This document shows positions 27,194 through 36,131 of a DNA stretch of 64,000 nucleotides, piece after piece; position 1 is the stretch's first letter; the number at the start of each line of letters is the position of its first letter. Location: positions 682,001 to 746,000 of the forward strand of contig CAVOQE010000001.1 in assembly GCA_963698275.1 (NCBI GenBank), read 5' to 3'. Position numbers and translations under genes: made by a program. The DNA is from Anderseniella sp963698275. Its GTDB lineage: Bacteria > Pseudomonadota > Alphaproteobacteria > Rhizobiales > Aestuariivirgaceae. The notes under the pieces were generated by a model, which saw only the letters and a list, made by a program, of their open reading frames with translations, made no database searches and was not told the DNA's origin.

Positions 27194-28324
27194 GTGCAGA
27201 CATTAGACTCCGCCACGCCGGTCATCGAATTCCGCAATGTCACCAAACGCTACGGGGACGTGATTGCGACAGACCGGTTGTCACTGGCCGTTGACCAGGG
27301 AGAATTCCTGTCCTTCCTGGGGCCGTCGGGTTGCGGCAAGACCACATCGCTCAGGATGATTGCCGGCTTTGAAGCACCCAGCGAAGGCGAAGTCCTTCTC
27401 GAAGGCAGTATCGTCAACCGCCTGCCGGCCTATCAGCGTCCGGTGAACATGGTGTTTCAGCATTATGCGCTGTTTCCACACTATGACGTGGCAGACAATA
27501 TCGCCTACGGCCTGCGACAGAGAACACCGAAGCCGTCTGCCGCAGAAATCCGGCGCCGCGTTGATGAAATTCTTGAGCTTGTGCAACTGGGGGGATATCA
27601 GAAGCGCCGGGTCTGGGAAATGTCCGGTGGTCAGCAACAGCGGGTCGCGCTGGCGCGAGCGCTTATCAACAAGCCAAAAGTATTGCTGCTTGACGAACCC
27701 CTGGCTGCGCTTGATCGCAAATTGCGGCGCGAGATGCAGATTGAGCTGCAAACCCTCCAGCGCAATGTCGGCATCACCTTTATCCTTGTTACGCATGACC
27801 AGGAAGAGGCGCTGTCGATGAGTGATCGGGTCTGCATCATGCGTGAGGGGCGGATCGTGCAGGTTGGCCAACCCCGTGAACTGTATGATCAACCGGTCAA
27901 TCGATATGTCGCCGACTTTGTCGGCAAGTCGAATTTTTTCGAAGGCCGCGTGGTCCGCGCCAACCGTACCGGGGCGCAAATCGATCTGGATTGCGGCACA
28001 TCGCTGAAATCCGAATGCACAAACAATCCATCAACACTCAAGCCCGGAGACCGGATCAGCGTCAGCGTCAGGCCCGAGCGAATGATCATGGCCCGCAGCC
28101 GCAAGGCTTTGCCCGCCAACACAGCCCTGGACATTCGCGCCGACGTGATCAACCGGATTTTTCTGGGCGAACATACAGAATACCTGTTGCGCAATGAACA
28201 GTTTGGGGAATTCCTGGTTCTTTCACCGCGACAGTCCGAACTTGGCGAACAGCCATTTGACATCGGTGAAACGGTGTATGCGGCTTGCAGCCGGGAGAGT
28301 GCCCTGGTTTTGGGTGAAATCTGA
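27194..28324 (+). CDS. potA: PotA-like ABC transporter ATPase
   Basis: ATP-binding subunit of a spermidine/putrescine-type importer, 376 residues. Walker A is GPSGCGKTTS, the Q-loop lies in VFQHYALFPHYDVADNIAYG, the signature is MSGGQQQRVALARAL, and Walker B is VLLLDEPLAALD. A C-terminal TOBE domain (from about residue 280) completes the PotA pattern. It begins with a GTG after AGAGG. It is the first gene of a tight operon with the binding protein, two permeases and two dehydrogenase genes. The substrate could be a polyamine or another cationic compound. Confidence 0.92.
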   Translation: MQTLDSATPVIEFRNVTKRYGDVIATDRLSLAVDQGEFLSFLGPSGCGKTTSLRMIAGFEAPSEGEVLLEGSIVNRLPAYQRPVNMVFQHYALFPHYDVADNIAYGLRQRTPKPSAAEIRRRVDEILELVQLGGYQKRRVWEMSGGQQQRVALARALINKPKVLLLDEPLAALDRKLRREMQIELQTLQRNVGITFILVTHDQEEALSMSDRVCIMREGRIVQVGQPRELYDQPVNRYVADFVGKSNFFEGRVVRANRTGAQIDLDCGTSLKSECTNNPSTLKPGDRISVSVRPERMIMARSRKALPANTALDIRADVINRIFLGEHTEYLLRNEQFGEFLVLSPRQSELGEQPFDIGETVYAACSRESALVLGEI

Positions 28325-28370
28325 CTTGTGTAAGTATTAACCGGGCCATTTAGCCCAGAGAGAGGACCAC

Positions 28371-29528
28371 ATGCCTGATAACAACAATCCCATCAGCCGT
28401 CAGAAATTCATAGACGAACTGCTGCGTTACAAACGTGGTTCAGTTAGCCGCCGTCATTTTCTGGGTGTTACCGGTCTTGGCATGGCAACTGCCGTCATGG
28501 CATCGGCCATCCCCGGTTTGCGTGCCGGAAAAGCCCATGCCGGCGAAATCGGCGACCGTGTCGTGCTGGCCACCTGGCCGAATTATCACGATCAAACCAA
28601 CTTCGATGCATTTTCGGAAGCATCCGGAGCCGCGGTGCAGGTGAACGTGTTCGGGTCGAATGAGGAGATGCTTGCCAAATTGCAGGCCGGGGGAAGTGGC
28701 TGGGATGTGTTTGTTCCGACCAATTACACCATCACCACCTACGTTGACGCCGACCTTATCGAACCGCTGGATCTTGCCTTGTTGCCGAATTACCAGGCCG
28801 ACGCATTTGATCCCCGGTTCTCTGATGCAGGTACAGTCAATGGCAAGGTTTACGCGGTGCCGAAGAACTGGGGAACCACCGGTTACGTGGTCAACACCAA
28901 ACATACCGGGGGCAAGGCGCTGACAAGCTGGAAAGAGTTCTGGGATATTACAAAAACAGATTTCTCCGGCCGTACAATGGTGCACGATTACCAGCTTACA
29001 ACCATTGGCAATGCGCTTAAGTATTTCGGGTATTCGTTTAACTCGGTGAAGGAAAACGAGCTGGCTGATGCGGAAAAACTGCTGCTTGAAGTCAAGCCCC
29101 ATCTGTTTGCCATCAACAGTGACTACCAGCCGTCAATGCGCAACGGGGATGCATGGATGTCGATGTGCTGGACAGGCGATGGCAAGCAATTGAATACCGA
29201 CATGCCCGAGATGGCCTATGTGCTGGGCAAGGAAGGCGGAGAAATATGGAGCGACTACTACGCCGTTCCGAAAGGGTCTCCGCATCGTGATGCGGCCTAT
29301 GCCCTGATCAATTTCCTGCTTGATCCGGCTGTGAATGCCAAGGAGGTCAAGGCACATGGTTATCCTGTTGCCGACAGCCGGACCAATGCGCTTCTGCCAA
29401 AGGAATTGCTGGAAGACCCCATCCTCTATCCGGCGCAGGATTTGTTGAGCACGCTGGAATTCGGCGCTGCAGCAACCCTGACTGATCCAAACCGGGCGGA
29501 GCTTCTGGCCCGGTTCAAATCGGCGTAA
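28371..29528 (+). CDS. potD: PotD-like extracytoplasmic binding protein
   Basis: Periplasmic binding protein of 385 residues. It has a twin-arginine signal (SVSRRHFLGVTGLGMATAVM) with cleavage after KAHA. Family features are VVLATWPNYHDQTNFDAFSEASGAAV, LQAGGSGWDVFVPTNYTI and YAVPKNWGTTGYVVNT. PotD-type proteins bind polyamines through acidic residues and tryptophans; I cannot verify the ligand. It starts 46 bases after potA and is followed by the permeases. Confidence 0.9.
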   Translation: MPDNNNPISRQKFIDELLRYKRGSVSRRHFLGVTGLGMATAVMASAIPGLRAGKAHAGEIGDRVVLATWPNYHDQTNFDAFSEASGAAVQVNVFGSNEEMLAKLQAGGSGWDVFVPTNYTITTYVDADLIEPLDLALLPNYQADAFDPRFSDAGTVNGKVYAVPKNWGTTGYVVNTKHTGGKALTSWKEFWDITKTDFSGRTMVHDYQLTTIGNALKYFGYSFNSVKENELADAEKLLLEVKPHLFAINSDYQPSMRNGDAWMSMCWTGDGKQLNTDMPEMAYVLGKEGGEIWSDYYAVPKGSPHRDAAYALINFLLDPAVNAKEVKAHGYPVADSRTNALLPKELLEDPILYPAQDLLSTLEFGAAATLTDPNRAELLARFKSA

Positions 29529-29552
29529 CATAGCGGCAGGACGAGCACGAAA

Positions 29553-30404
29553 ATGCAGACCGGGCGTTCCAAACTGTTATTGCTGGCTCCAGCGACACTG
29601 TGGTTCCTTGCGATGCTCGTCCTGCCCTTGATGGTTGTTTTCATATTCAGCTTCGGTGAACGCGGCGCTGCGGGCGGTTATGTGCCGGCGTTTACGTTCG
29701 ATCAGTACATGAACCTGCCGGCACGTTTTACCGCCTTCAAGAATACGTTGGTGCTGGCACCGGCCGGTACGCTGGCTGCGTTGCTTGTTGCTTACCCGCT
29801 GGCTTATTTCCTGGCGGTGAAAGTTAGTCCGCGCTGGCGGTTGATTCTGCTTGTGATGGTTATCGTGCCGTTTTGGACAAGTATTCTGATCAGGACCTAT
29901 GCCTGGATATTTATACTGGGCGGGCGCGGTATACCAAATCTCCTGGCCTATATCGGCATCGATGATGTCCGGTTGATAAACACTCCGTTCGCGGTGCTGA
30001 TCGGCATTGTCTACGGCTATCTGCCCTTGATGGTGTTTCCGATCTATGTGAGCCTTGAAAAGCTCGACAAGCGGCTGCTTGAGGCAGCTTCCGATCTTGG
30101 TTCATCACCATGGCGCAGCTTCCTGCAGGTGACCTTGCCGCTGTCAGTGCCCGGCATCGCAACCGGCTGTATGCTGGTGTTCATCCTGCTGATGGGCGAG
30201 TTTCTGATCCCGGCATTGCTGGGTGGAGGCAAAGTGTTCTTCATCGGCAATGCACTGGTGGACCTGTTTCTGCAGTCGCGCAACTGGGCGTTCGGTTCTG
30301 CGGTCGCTGCCAGCCTTGTTGCCATCATGTTGATCATTGTGACGCTGTACATGCGGTTGATCATGCGTGGACACCGTCAGAACGACAATGTCGGTATATT
30401 CTAG
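29553..30404 (+). CDS. potB: PotB-like ABC transporter permease
   Basis: Inner-membrane subunit of 283 residues with six predicted helices. KLLLLAPATLWFLAMLVLPLMVV is the first helix, and the coupling loop EAASDLGSSPWRSFLQVTLPLSVPGI is the EAA motif that contacts the ATPase. It starts 24 bases after the binding-protein gene and ends 13 bases before the second permease. Confidence 0.92.
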   Translation: MQTGRSKLLLLAPATLWFLAMLVLPLMVVFIFSFGERGAAGGYVPAFTFDQYMNLPARFTAFKNTLVLAPAGTLAALLVAYPLAYFLAVKVSPRWRLILLVMVIVPFWTSILIRTYAWIFILGGRGIPNLLAYIGIDDVRLINTPFAVLIGIVYGYLPLMVFPIYVSLEKLDKRLLEAASDLGSSPWRSFLQVTLPLSVPGIATGCMLVFILLMGEFLIPALLGGGKVFFIGNALVDLFLQSRNWAFGSAVAASLVAIMLIIVTLYMRLIMRGHRQNDNVGIF

Positions 30405-30417
30405 GGGGGCTGGCGCG

Positions 30418-31254
30418 ATGAGACTTTATGCGATCACGGTTTACCTTTTTCTCTATGTACCGATTGGCATTATCGTGCTGTTCAGCTTCAACGCGGGCCG
30501 GCATGCCAGTAGCTTTCAGGGGTTTTCCGTCAAGTGGTACGGCAAGCTTCTTTCCAATCCATTCGCCATCGAAGCGTTGACCACCAGCCTGATCGTGGCG
30601 TCGATCACGGCGGTTCTGGCAAGCGTTTTCGGCACCATGGCCGCTCTTGGGCTGCAAGGGGTGAAAGGCCGTCTGAAAGCTGTTTACGACGGTATGATTT
30701 ATGTGGCCATCATGGTGCCCGGGATCGTGATCAGTATTGCCACCCTGATTGCGCTTGTTACGGCCTTCAAGGTTATCAATCCGGCGCTGGTTGCACTTTG
30801 GCCAGAGGTGATGGGCGAGCCGCCGGCGCTGAGATTGGGGTACGGATCGCTGATTGCGGCACACACGCTGTTCACCATGGCCCTGGTTATCGTAATCGTA
30901 CGCTCCCGGCTTGCAAGCATGGATCGAGCGCTGATTGAGGCGTCGACCGATCTTTATGCAACGCCTGCAACAACCTTCTGGAAGATAACACTTCCGCAGA
31001 TTTTCCCTGCCATTCTGGCCGGTTTTTTGCTGAGTTTCACATTCAGTTTTGATGACTTCATCATTGCTTTTTTTGTCGCCGGTTCAGAAACCACCTTGCC
31101 GGTCTATGTGTTTTCCTCCATCCGCCGCGGCGTTACGCCTGAAATTAATGCGATTGGCACACTGGTGCTCGCAACTTCATTGATATTGCTCGTTACCGCG
31201 CAATTCCTGCTGCACGGGAAACGGGCAAGAAAAGCCGGAGGCCGCGAACCTTGA
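30418..31254 (+). CDS. potC: PotC-like ABC transporter permease
   Basis: Second permease subunit of 278 residues with six predicted helices. MRLYAITVYLFLYVPIGIIVL is the first helix and the EAA loop is EASTDLYATPATTFWKITLPQIFPAIL. The SFDDFIIAFFVAG segment is characteristic of PotC. The ATG at 30418 has AGGGGGG upstream; the frame is open 51 bases earlier, overlapping potB, without a better site. Its TGA stop overlaps the TTG start of the SDR gene. Confidence 0.92.
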   Translation: MRLYAITVYLFLYVPIGIIVLFSFNAGRHASSFQGFSVKWYGKLLSNPFAIEALTTSLIVASITAVLASVFGTMAALGLQGVKGRLKAVYDGMIYVAIMVPGIVISIATLIALVTAFKVINPALVALWPEVMGEPPALRLGYGSLIAAHTLFTMALVIVIVRSRLASMDRALIEASTDLYATPATTFWKITLPQIFPAILAGFLLSFTFSFDDFIIAFFVAGSETTLPVYVFSSIRRGVTPEINAIGTLVLATSLILLVTAQFLLHGKRARKAGGREP

Positions 31255-32048
31255 ATGACATGACCATAACATCCAGTAACGATACAGCTCTTCTGAAGGA
31301 CAAGGTCGCCGTTGTCACTGGTGCCGGGTCCGGCATCGGAAGAGCCAGTGCCCAAATTCTTGCCCGACACGGTGCCTCGGTGATTGTATCTGATCTTGAC
31401 AAGGCTGCTGCGGACGAAACAGCCCGCCTGATTGCCGACAATGACGGTCAGGTCGTTTCTACCCGCGCTGACGTCACCCAGGATGACGAGCTTGAAAACC
31501 TGATCAATACAGCTTTGGACAGTCATGGCAGCATAGATATTCTTCACTCTCATGCCGGCATTCAGGTTGAAGGTGATCTTGAGCAGGTCGACCCGCAAGG
31601 CATGGATGCATCCTGGCAGCTCAATGTGCGTGCGCATTTCATCACCGCGCGCCTGGCAGTGCCGCACATGAAACGGCAGGGAGGCGGCTCAATTGTCATC
31701 ACCGCTTCCAATTCAGGTGTGATTTATGATCCGGGGATGATTGCATACGCAACGTCGAAACACGCCGTTGTCGCCATGGCGCGCCAGATCGCCAGGGACT
31801 ACGCACAATATAACGTGCGGGTGAACGCGCTGTGCCCGGGATGGGTGGATACCCCCTTCAATGGGCCGTTCATGAAGCAAATGGGAGGCAGGCAGGCGCT
31901 TGAGACCTATGTCCGCGAACAAATTCCCATGGGCAGGTGGGCAAGTGCTGGCGAGATTGCTGAAGCGGTTTTGTTTCTGGCCTCCGAGCGTTCATCTTTT
32001 ATGACAGGTCAGGCACTGGTTGTGGATGGCGGGGAATGCCTCGGTTAG
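31251..32048 (+). CDS. SDR family oxidoreductase
   Basis: NAD(P)-dependent short-chain dehydrogenase of 265 residues. TGAGSGIGRASAQILARHG is the cofactor site; the catalytic Ser is in ITASNS, and YATSKHAVV holds Tyr and Lys. VNALCPGWVDTPF and the final TGQALVVDGGECLG are typical. The TTG at 31251 overlaps the potC stop and has GGAGG at 9 bases; the ATG at 31260 is worse placed. Being inside the transporter operon, it probably oxidises or reduces the imported compound or a derivative. Confidence 0.88.
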   Translation: MNDMTITSSNDTALLKDKVAVVTGAGSGIGRASAQILARHGASVIVSDLDKAAADETARLIADNDGQVVSTRADVTQDDELENLINTALDSHGSIDILHSHAGIQVEGDLEQVDPQGMDASWQLNVRAHFITARLAVPHMKRQGGGSIVITASNSGVIYDPGMIAYATSKHAVVAMARQIARDYAQYNVRVNALCPGWVDTPFNGPFMKQMGGRQALETYVREQIPMGRWASAGEIAEAVLFLASERSSFMTGQALVVDGGECLG

Positions 32049-32117
32049 ACCGGAATGTGATGACAGGACCGACGCAGCCGTTATTGTTGGTGCAATTGAA
32101 TGCAACGGAGTTCACCC

Positions 32118-33145
32118 ATGAGCGACAGGCTGAAGATCGTGCGCACGGACCGGGAGCTGGAGTGCCCGCTGATCGACAAGTATTTCCGTGACGCCGGCGC
32201 TGAACTGGTGCTGTTGCCGGATGATGTGAGCGAGGATGAACTGGTTGCGGAAACGCAGGACGCAGACTTGCTGCTGATGTGCTACACGCCGATAACCGAG
32301 CGGGTTTTTCACAATGCCAGGCGGCTCAAGGGTGTCGTCAAGTACGGGGTCGGCATTGACGCCATAGACTTTGCCGCGGCAACAGCGACGAAAACTCCGG
32401 TGGTCAACATTCCCGAATATGCTGAGGAAACGGTCGCCGAGGGTGCCTTTGCGTTGATGATCGCGCTGGCCAAGAAGCTTGTCCCTTTGCAACGAACCAT
32501 GCGCCGTGATGGCTGGGCGTGGCCGGAAAGTGCGTGGCTGGGCAGTGACATTTCCGGCAAGACCGTCGGCCTGGTCGGCGTTGGCCGGATCGGCAAGAGC
32601 ATGGCGCGGATGGCCGGGGCGGGCTTTCGCGCCCGGGTGATCGGTTATGACCCGTCTGCGAGCAAGCGAACAGATGGCAGCAGCCGGTGTCGAAAAGGTG
32701 GATAGCCTGCACGACATGCTGGCGCAGTGTGATTTCGTATCTATCCACTGCGTCTTGAAGCCGGAAACCCGGCACCTGATCGGCGAAGCAGAACTGCGCT
32801 GCATGAAACGATCAGCGTTCCTGATCAATTCATCGCGCGGGGCCATTGTGGATGAGGCAGCCCTGCTGTGCAGCCCTGAAGGAAAACCGTATTGGCGGAG
32901 CCGGGCTGGATGTGTTCAGCCAGGAACCGCTCAGCCTGAGCGGCCACCCCCTGAGTGAGCTGTTCGAGATGGACAATGTACTGCTCAGCCCGCATCTGAC
33001 CTTCTATACCCATGAGGCAATGCAGCGCCTTGAAGAAGAGGTCCTGCAGCGCTGCAGGGAGATCCTGAACGGCCAGCCTGTGCTGGTGAAGTCTCGCGAT
33101 GCCCGGCTGGTATCGCAGCCGCACGGCGTGGTGTTGGGCAGTTAG
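32118..33145 (+). pseudogene. 2-hydroxyacid dehydrogenase, interrupted by two +1 frameshifts
   Basis: Member of the D-isomer-specific 2-hydroxyacid dehydrogenase family (phosphoglycerate dehydrogenase-like). The first frame gives VVKYGVGIDAIDFAAA, YAEETVAEGAFALMIALAKKL and the NAD loop GLVGVGRIGKSMARMAG. One extra A at about 32664 shifts the frame; the next stretch contains the substrate Arg region (INSSRGAIVDEAALL). A second extra base at about 32869 shifts it again into NRIGGAGLDVFSQEPL and SPHLTFYTHEAMQRLEEEV, which carries the catalytic His. With both bases removed the protein is complete (about 341 residues) and well conserved. It is the last gene of the transporter operon; CGGAG precedes the ATG at 32118. 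Confidence 0.82.
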
Positions 33146-33193
33146 GGCGCGCAAGAAACTTACGCCGGCTTAAGAATAAAAACCGTTCGCAGG

Positions 33194-33223
33194 TTGACGC
33201 CGGTAAAATATTGCGCTTATGGT
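33194..33223 (+). promoter_or_regulatory. Promoter of the ilvB leader
   Basis: TTGACG (33194-33199) and TATGGT (33218-33223) are separated by 18 bases. The expected transcription start, about 7 bases further on, falls on or next to the ATG at 33231, so the leader peptide message may be leaderless. Confidence 0.5.
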
Positions 33224-33230
33224 CGCGGCC

Positions 33231-33281
33231 ATGAAAAATATTCTAGTAGTGGTACGAACGCGCTCCGCCGGGTCAGTCTAA
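33231..33281 (+). CDS. ilvB leader peptide (attenuator)
   Basis: Short frame encoding MKNILVVVRTRSAGSV. The run Ile-Leu-Val-Val-Val (ATT CTA GTA GTG GTA) covers all three branched-chain amino acids. The stop codon lies inside a small hairpin (GGTCAG-tctaag-CTGACC, 33271-33288), and a terminator follows at 33312 before ilvB at 33370. This is the layout of ribosome-mediated attenuation: a ribosome short of charged Ile, Leu or Val tRNA stalls on the run and changes downstream RNA folding. An in-frame ATG at 33219 would add four residues. There is no Shine-Dalgarno sequence, consistent with a leaderless start. Confidence 0.75.
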   Translation: MKNILVVVRTRSAGSV

Positions 33282-33311
33282 GCTGACCTGAATAAGGTGG
33301 TGCGCGAAATT

Positions 33312-33333
33312 GGCTCCCTCGGGGGCCTTTTTT
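33312..33333 (+). terminator. Attenuator terminator before ilvB
   Basis: GGCTCCCTCGGGGGCC folds into a 6-base stem (one G-U pair) directly followed by six T residues. It lies 30 bases after the leader stop codon and 36 bases before ilvB, so it should end transcription when branched-chain amino acids are plentiful. Confidence 0.8.
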
Positions 33334-33369
33334 ATTGTCTGAAGCGAGCCTAAAAGAGAACCTGGAACG

Positions 33370-35181
33370 ATGAACATTAAAGCAGAGTCCGAGACCATGA
33401 CAGCAAACGCCCAAGAAGCCGAGATGATGACAGGTGCCGAGATCGTGCTGCGGGCGCTAAAGGACCAGGGCGTGGAGCACATGTTCGGATATCCCGGCGG
33501 TGCGGTGCTGCCGATCTATGACGAGATTTTCCAGCAGGACGACGTCGAGCATATTCTGGTGCGCCATGAACAAGGTGCGACCCACGCCGCCGAAGGCTAT
33601 GCGCGCTCCACCGGTAAATGCGGCGTGGTGCTGGTGACATCCGGTCCCGGTGCGACCAATGCGGTTACCGGGCTGACCGATGCCCTGATGGATTCCATCC
33701 CCATGGTCTGCATCACCGGCCAGGTGCCGACGCACCTGATCGGCAATGACGCATTCCAGGAATGTGACACGGTTGGCATCACGCGGCCGTGCACCAAGCA
33801 CAATTACCTGGTCAAGGACGTCAATGATCTGGCGCGCATCATGCATGAGGCGTTTTATGTGGCGACCCACGGCAGGCCGGGCCCGGTCGTTGTCGATATC
33901 CCGAAGGATGTGCAGTTTGCCACCGGCGCCTATACCAAGCCGGACAATATCGAGCACAAGACCTACAAGCCGCGCATTGAAGGTGATGCGGCGGCTGTGG
34001 AAGCTGCCGTCGAAGTGATGATGAATGCCAAGCGGCCGGTGTTCTACACCGGCGGCGGTATCATCAATTCCGGTCCGGACGCGTCCAATCTGCTGCGCCA
34101 GCTGGTGCGCATGACCGGGTATCCGATCACCTCGACCCTGATGGGGCTGGGCGCCTATCCTGCGTCCGACAGGCAGTGGCTGGGCATGCTGGGCATGCAC
34201 GGCACCTACGAAGCCAATATGGCGATGCATGACTGTGATGTGATGATCTGCCTGGGGGCACGGTTTGATGACCGTATCACCGGCCGGACCGATGCCTTCT
34301 CGCCGGACTCCATAAAAATCCACGTGGATATCGATCCGTCGTCCATCAACAAGACGATCAAGGTCAACATTCCCATTGTCGGTGATGTCGGCAATGTCAT
34401 GGCGCAGATGATCAGGGCGTGGAAAGCCCGCAATGGCCAGCCTGACGAGCACGCACTGAAGGACTGGTGGAACTCGATCAACACCTGGCGCAATGTCGAG
34501 TGCCTGAAATACAAGCCGAACAAGCATGTGATCATGCCGCAATACGCCATTGAGCGGTTGTATGAACTGACCAAGGACCGTGACACCTATATCACCACGG
34601 AAGTCGGACAGCACCAGATGTGGGCGGCACAGTTTTACCGGTTCGAAGAGCCGAACCGCTGGATGACCTCTGGCGGGCTGGGCACCATGGGCTACGGCTT
34701 GCCGGCGGCGCTCGGTGTGCAGGTCGCACATCGCGACTCACTGGTCATCGATATTGCAGGGGATGCGTCGGTTCAGATGGTGATCCAGGAAATGTCGAGC
34801 GCGGTTCAGTACGAACTGCCGTTCAAGATATTCATCCTGAACAATTCGCATATGGGCATGGTGCGCCAGTGGCAGCAATTGCTGCATGGCAACCGGCTGT
34901 CACATTCGTATACCGAGGCCATGCCGGATTTCGTGAAGCTGGCAGAAGCCTATGGCGCAACCGGCATTCGCTGTACCAAGCCTGATCAACTGGATGATGC
35001 GATCAGCAAGATGATCGACACACCGGGTCCGGTGATTTTCGATTGCGTCGTGGCAAACCTGGCCAACTGCTTCCCGATGATCCCGTCCGGCAAGGCACAC
35101 AATGAAATGCTGCTGGGTGAGGACGTGTCTGACGAGGAAGTCGGCTCCGCCATCGACGAGGAAGGCAAGATGCTGGTTTAA
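33370..35181 (+). CDS. ilvB: Acetolactate synthase large subunit
   Basis: TPP-dependent enzyme that condenses two pyruvates, or pyruvate and 2-oxobutyrate, in the first common step of valine, leucine and isoleucine synthesis. It has 603 residues. GAEIVLRALKDQGVEHMFGYPGGAVLPIYDE is the N-terminal domain with the TPP-activating Glu in VRHEQGATHAAEGYARSTG. The TPP/Mg motif is GDASVQMVIQEM...NNSHMGMVRQW. It is preceded by an attenuator and followed by an EamA transporter and then the regulatory subunit ilvN. Confidence 0.97.
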   Translation: MNIKAESETMTANAQEAEMMTGAEIVLRALKDQGVEHMFGYPGGAVLPIYDEIFQQDDVEHILVRHEQGATHAAEGYARSTGKCGVVLVTSGPGATNAVTGLTDALMDSIPMVCITGQVPTHLIGNDAFQECDTVGITRPCTKHNYLVKDVNDLARIMHEAFYVATHGRPGPVVVDIPKDVQFATGAYTKPDNIEHKTYKPRIEGDAAAVEAAVEVMMNAKRPVFYTGGGIINSGPDASNLLRQLVRMTGYPITSTLMGLGAYPASDRQWLGMLGMHGTYEANMAMHDCDVMICLGARFDDRITGRTDAFSPDSIKIHVDIDPSSINKTIKVNIPIVGDVGNVMAQMIRAWKARNGQPDEHALKDWWNSINTWRNVECLKYKPNKHVIMPQYAIERLYELTKDRDTYITTEVGQHQMWAAQFYRFEEPNRWMTSGGLGTMGYGLPAALGVQVAHRDSLVIDIAGDASVQMVIQEMSSAVQYELPFKIFILNNSHMGMVRQWQQLLHGNRLSHSYTEAMPDFVKLAEAYGATGIRCTKPDQLDDAISKMIDTPGPVIFDCVVANLANCFPMIPSGKAHNEMLLGEDVSDEEVGSAIDEEGKMLV

Positions 35182-35201
35182 CAACCGGTACGGACACCCT
35201 C

Positions 35202-36131
35202 ATGGCGCATCGACTACCAAATGCCGGTGACTATGGATTGCTGCTGTTATTGTCAGCCATCTGGGGGTCGTCTTTTGTCTTCATCAAGGTCGGTGTCGAC
35301 GAAGTGCCGCCAATTACCATGACGGCGATCAGGCTGTTTCTGGCGGCAGTGTTCCTGCTGCTGGTGATGGTCATGACAAAGCGGTCGTTTCCGAAAGGCA
35401 AAGGTGTCTGGTGGATGCTGCTGGCCAGTGCCGTTACCGGAAATGCACTGCCGTTTTCCCTGATCGCCTGGGGGCAGCAGACTATCCCGCCCGGCACGGC
35501 CGCCATCCTTATGGGCGTGATGCCGCTGCTTACCATGGTGCTGGCACATGTGTTTACCGTTGATGAAAAGCTGAACTCGCGCAAGGTAACCGGCATGGTG
35601 GTCGGTCTGGTGGGGTTATGTGTACTGGTCGGGCAGGCGGCACTGCATGGCCTGACGGCCGACCTTGTCGCCATGCTGGCATTGCTGGCTGCCGCGGCCA
35701 GTTACGGTTTCAATGCGGTGTTGATCCGGCGCATGCAGGCACCGGACAAGGTCGCTGCGGTGACCGTGATCATATTGTTGTCCGCTATCATGGTGGTGCC
35801 GTTCGCCTTCATGCTGGAAGACCCGTTGGCGGTTGAGGCAGGCGTCACGGCTTGGTCTGCGGTTGTGACCCTGGGCGTGCTGCATGCAGCGATTGCTACA
35901 CTGATCATGTTTGCCATTGTCGGGCGGGCAGGGGCCAGCTTTTTCAGCCAGCTCAACCTTCTGGTGCCGATTGCCGGTGTGATATGGGCTGCATTGCTGT
36001 TTTCAGAAATTCCGGGACCGAATGCGCTGGCCGCGCTTGGTCTCATCATATTGGGTATATTGATAGCGAAAGGCGGGCTGGCACTTGGCAGCCCGGCCCC
36101 GGTCGCTGAAAAGGGAGTTTTAAAACCATGA
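35202..36131 (+). CDS. EamA/DMT superfamily transporter
   Basis: Membrane protein of 309 residues with about ten helices in two EamA repeats (LLLLLSAIWGSSFVFIKVG starts the first; LVAMLALLAAAASYGFNAVL the second). AWGQQTIPPGTAAILMGVMPLLTMVLAH is typical of the RhaT/EamA group. It is placed between the large and small subunits of acetolactate synthase, 20 bases after ilvB and overlapping ilvN by 4 bases. That location suggests export of a branched-chain amino or keto acid, or an overflow valve for the pathway; this is inference. Confidence 0.87.
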   Translation: MAHRLPNAGDYGLLLLLSAIWGSSFVFIKVGVDEVPPITMTAIRLFLAAVFLLLVMVMTKRSFPKGKGVWWMLLASAVTGNALPFSLIAWGQQTIPPGTAAILMGVMPLLTMVLAHVFTVDEKLNSRKVTGMVVGLVGLCVLVGQAALHGLTADLVAMLALLAAAASYGFNAVLIRRMQAPDKVAAVTVIILLSAIMVVPFAFMLEDPLAVEAGVTAWSAVVTLGVLHAAIATLIMFAIVGRAGASFFSQLNLLVPIAGVIWAALLFSEIPGPNALAALGLIILGILIAKGGLALGSPAPVAEKGVLKP

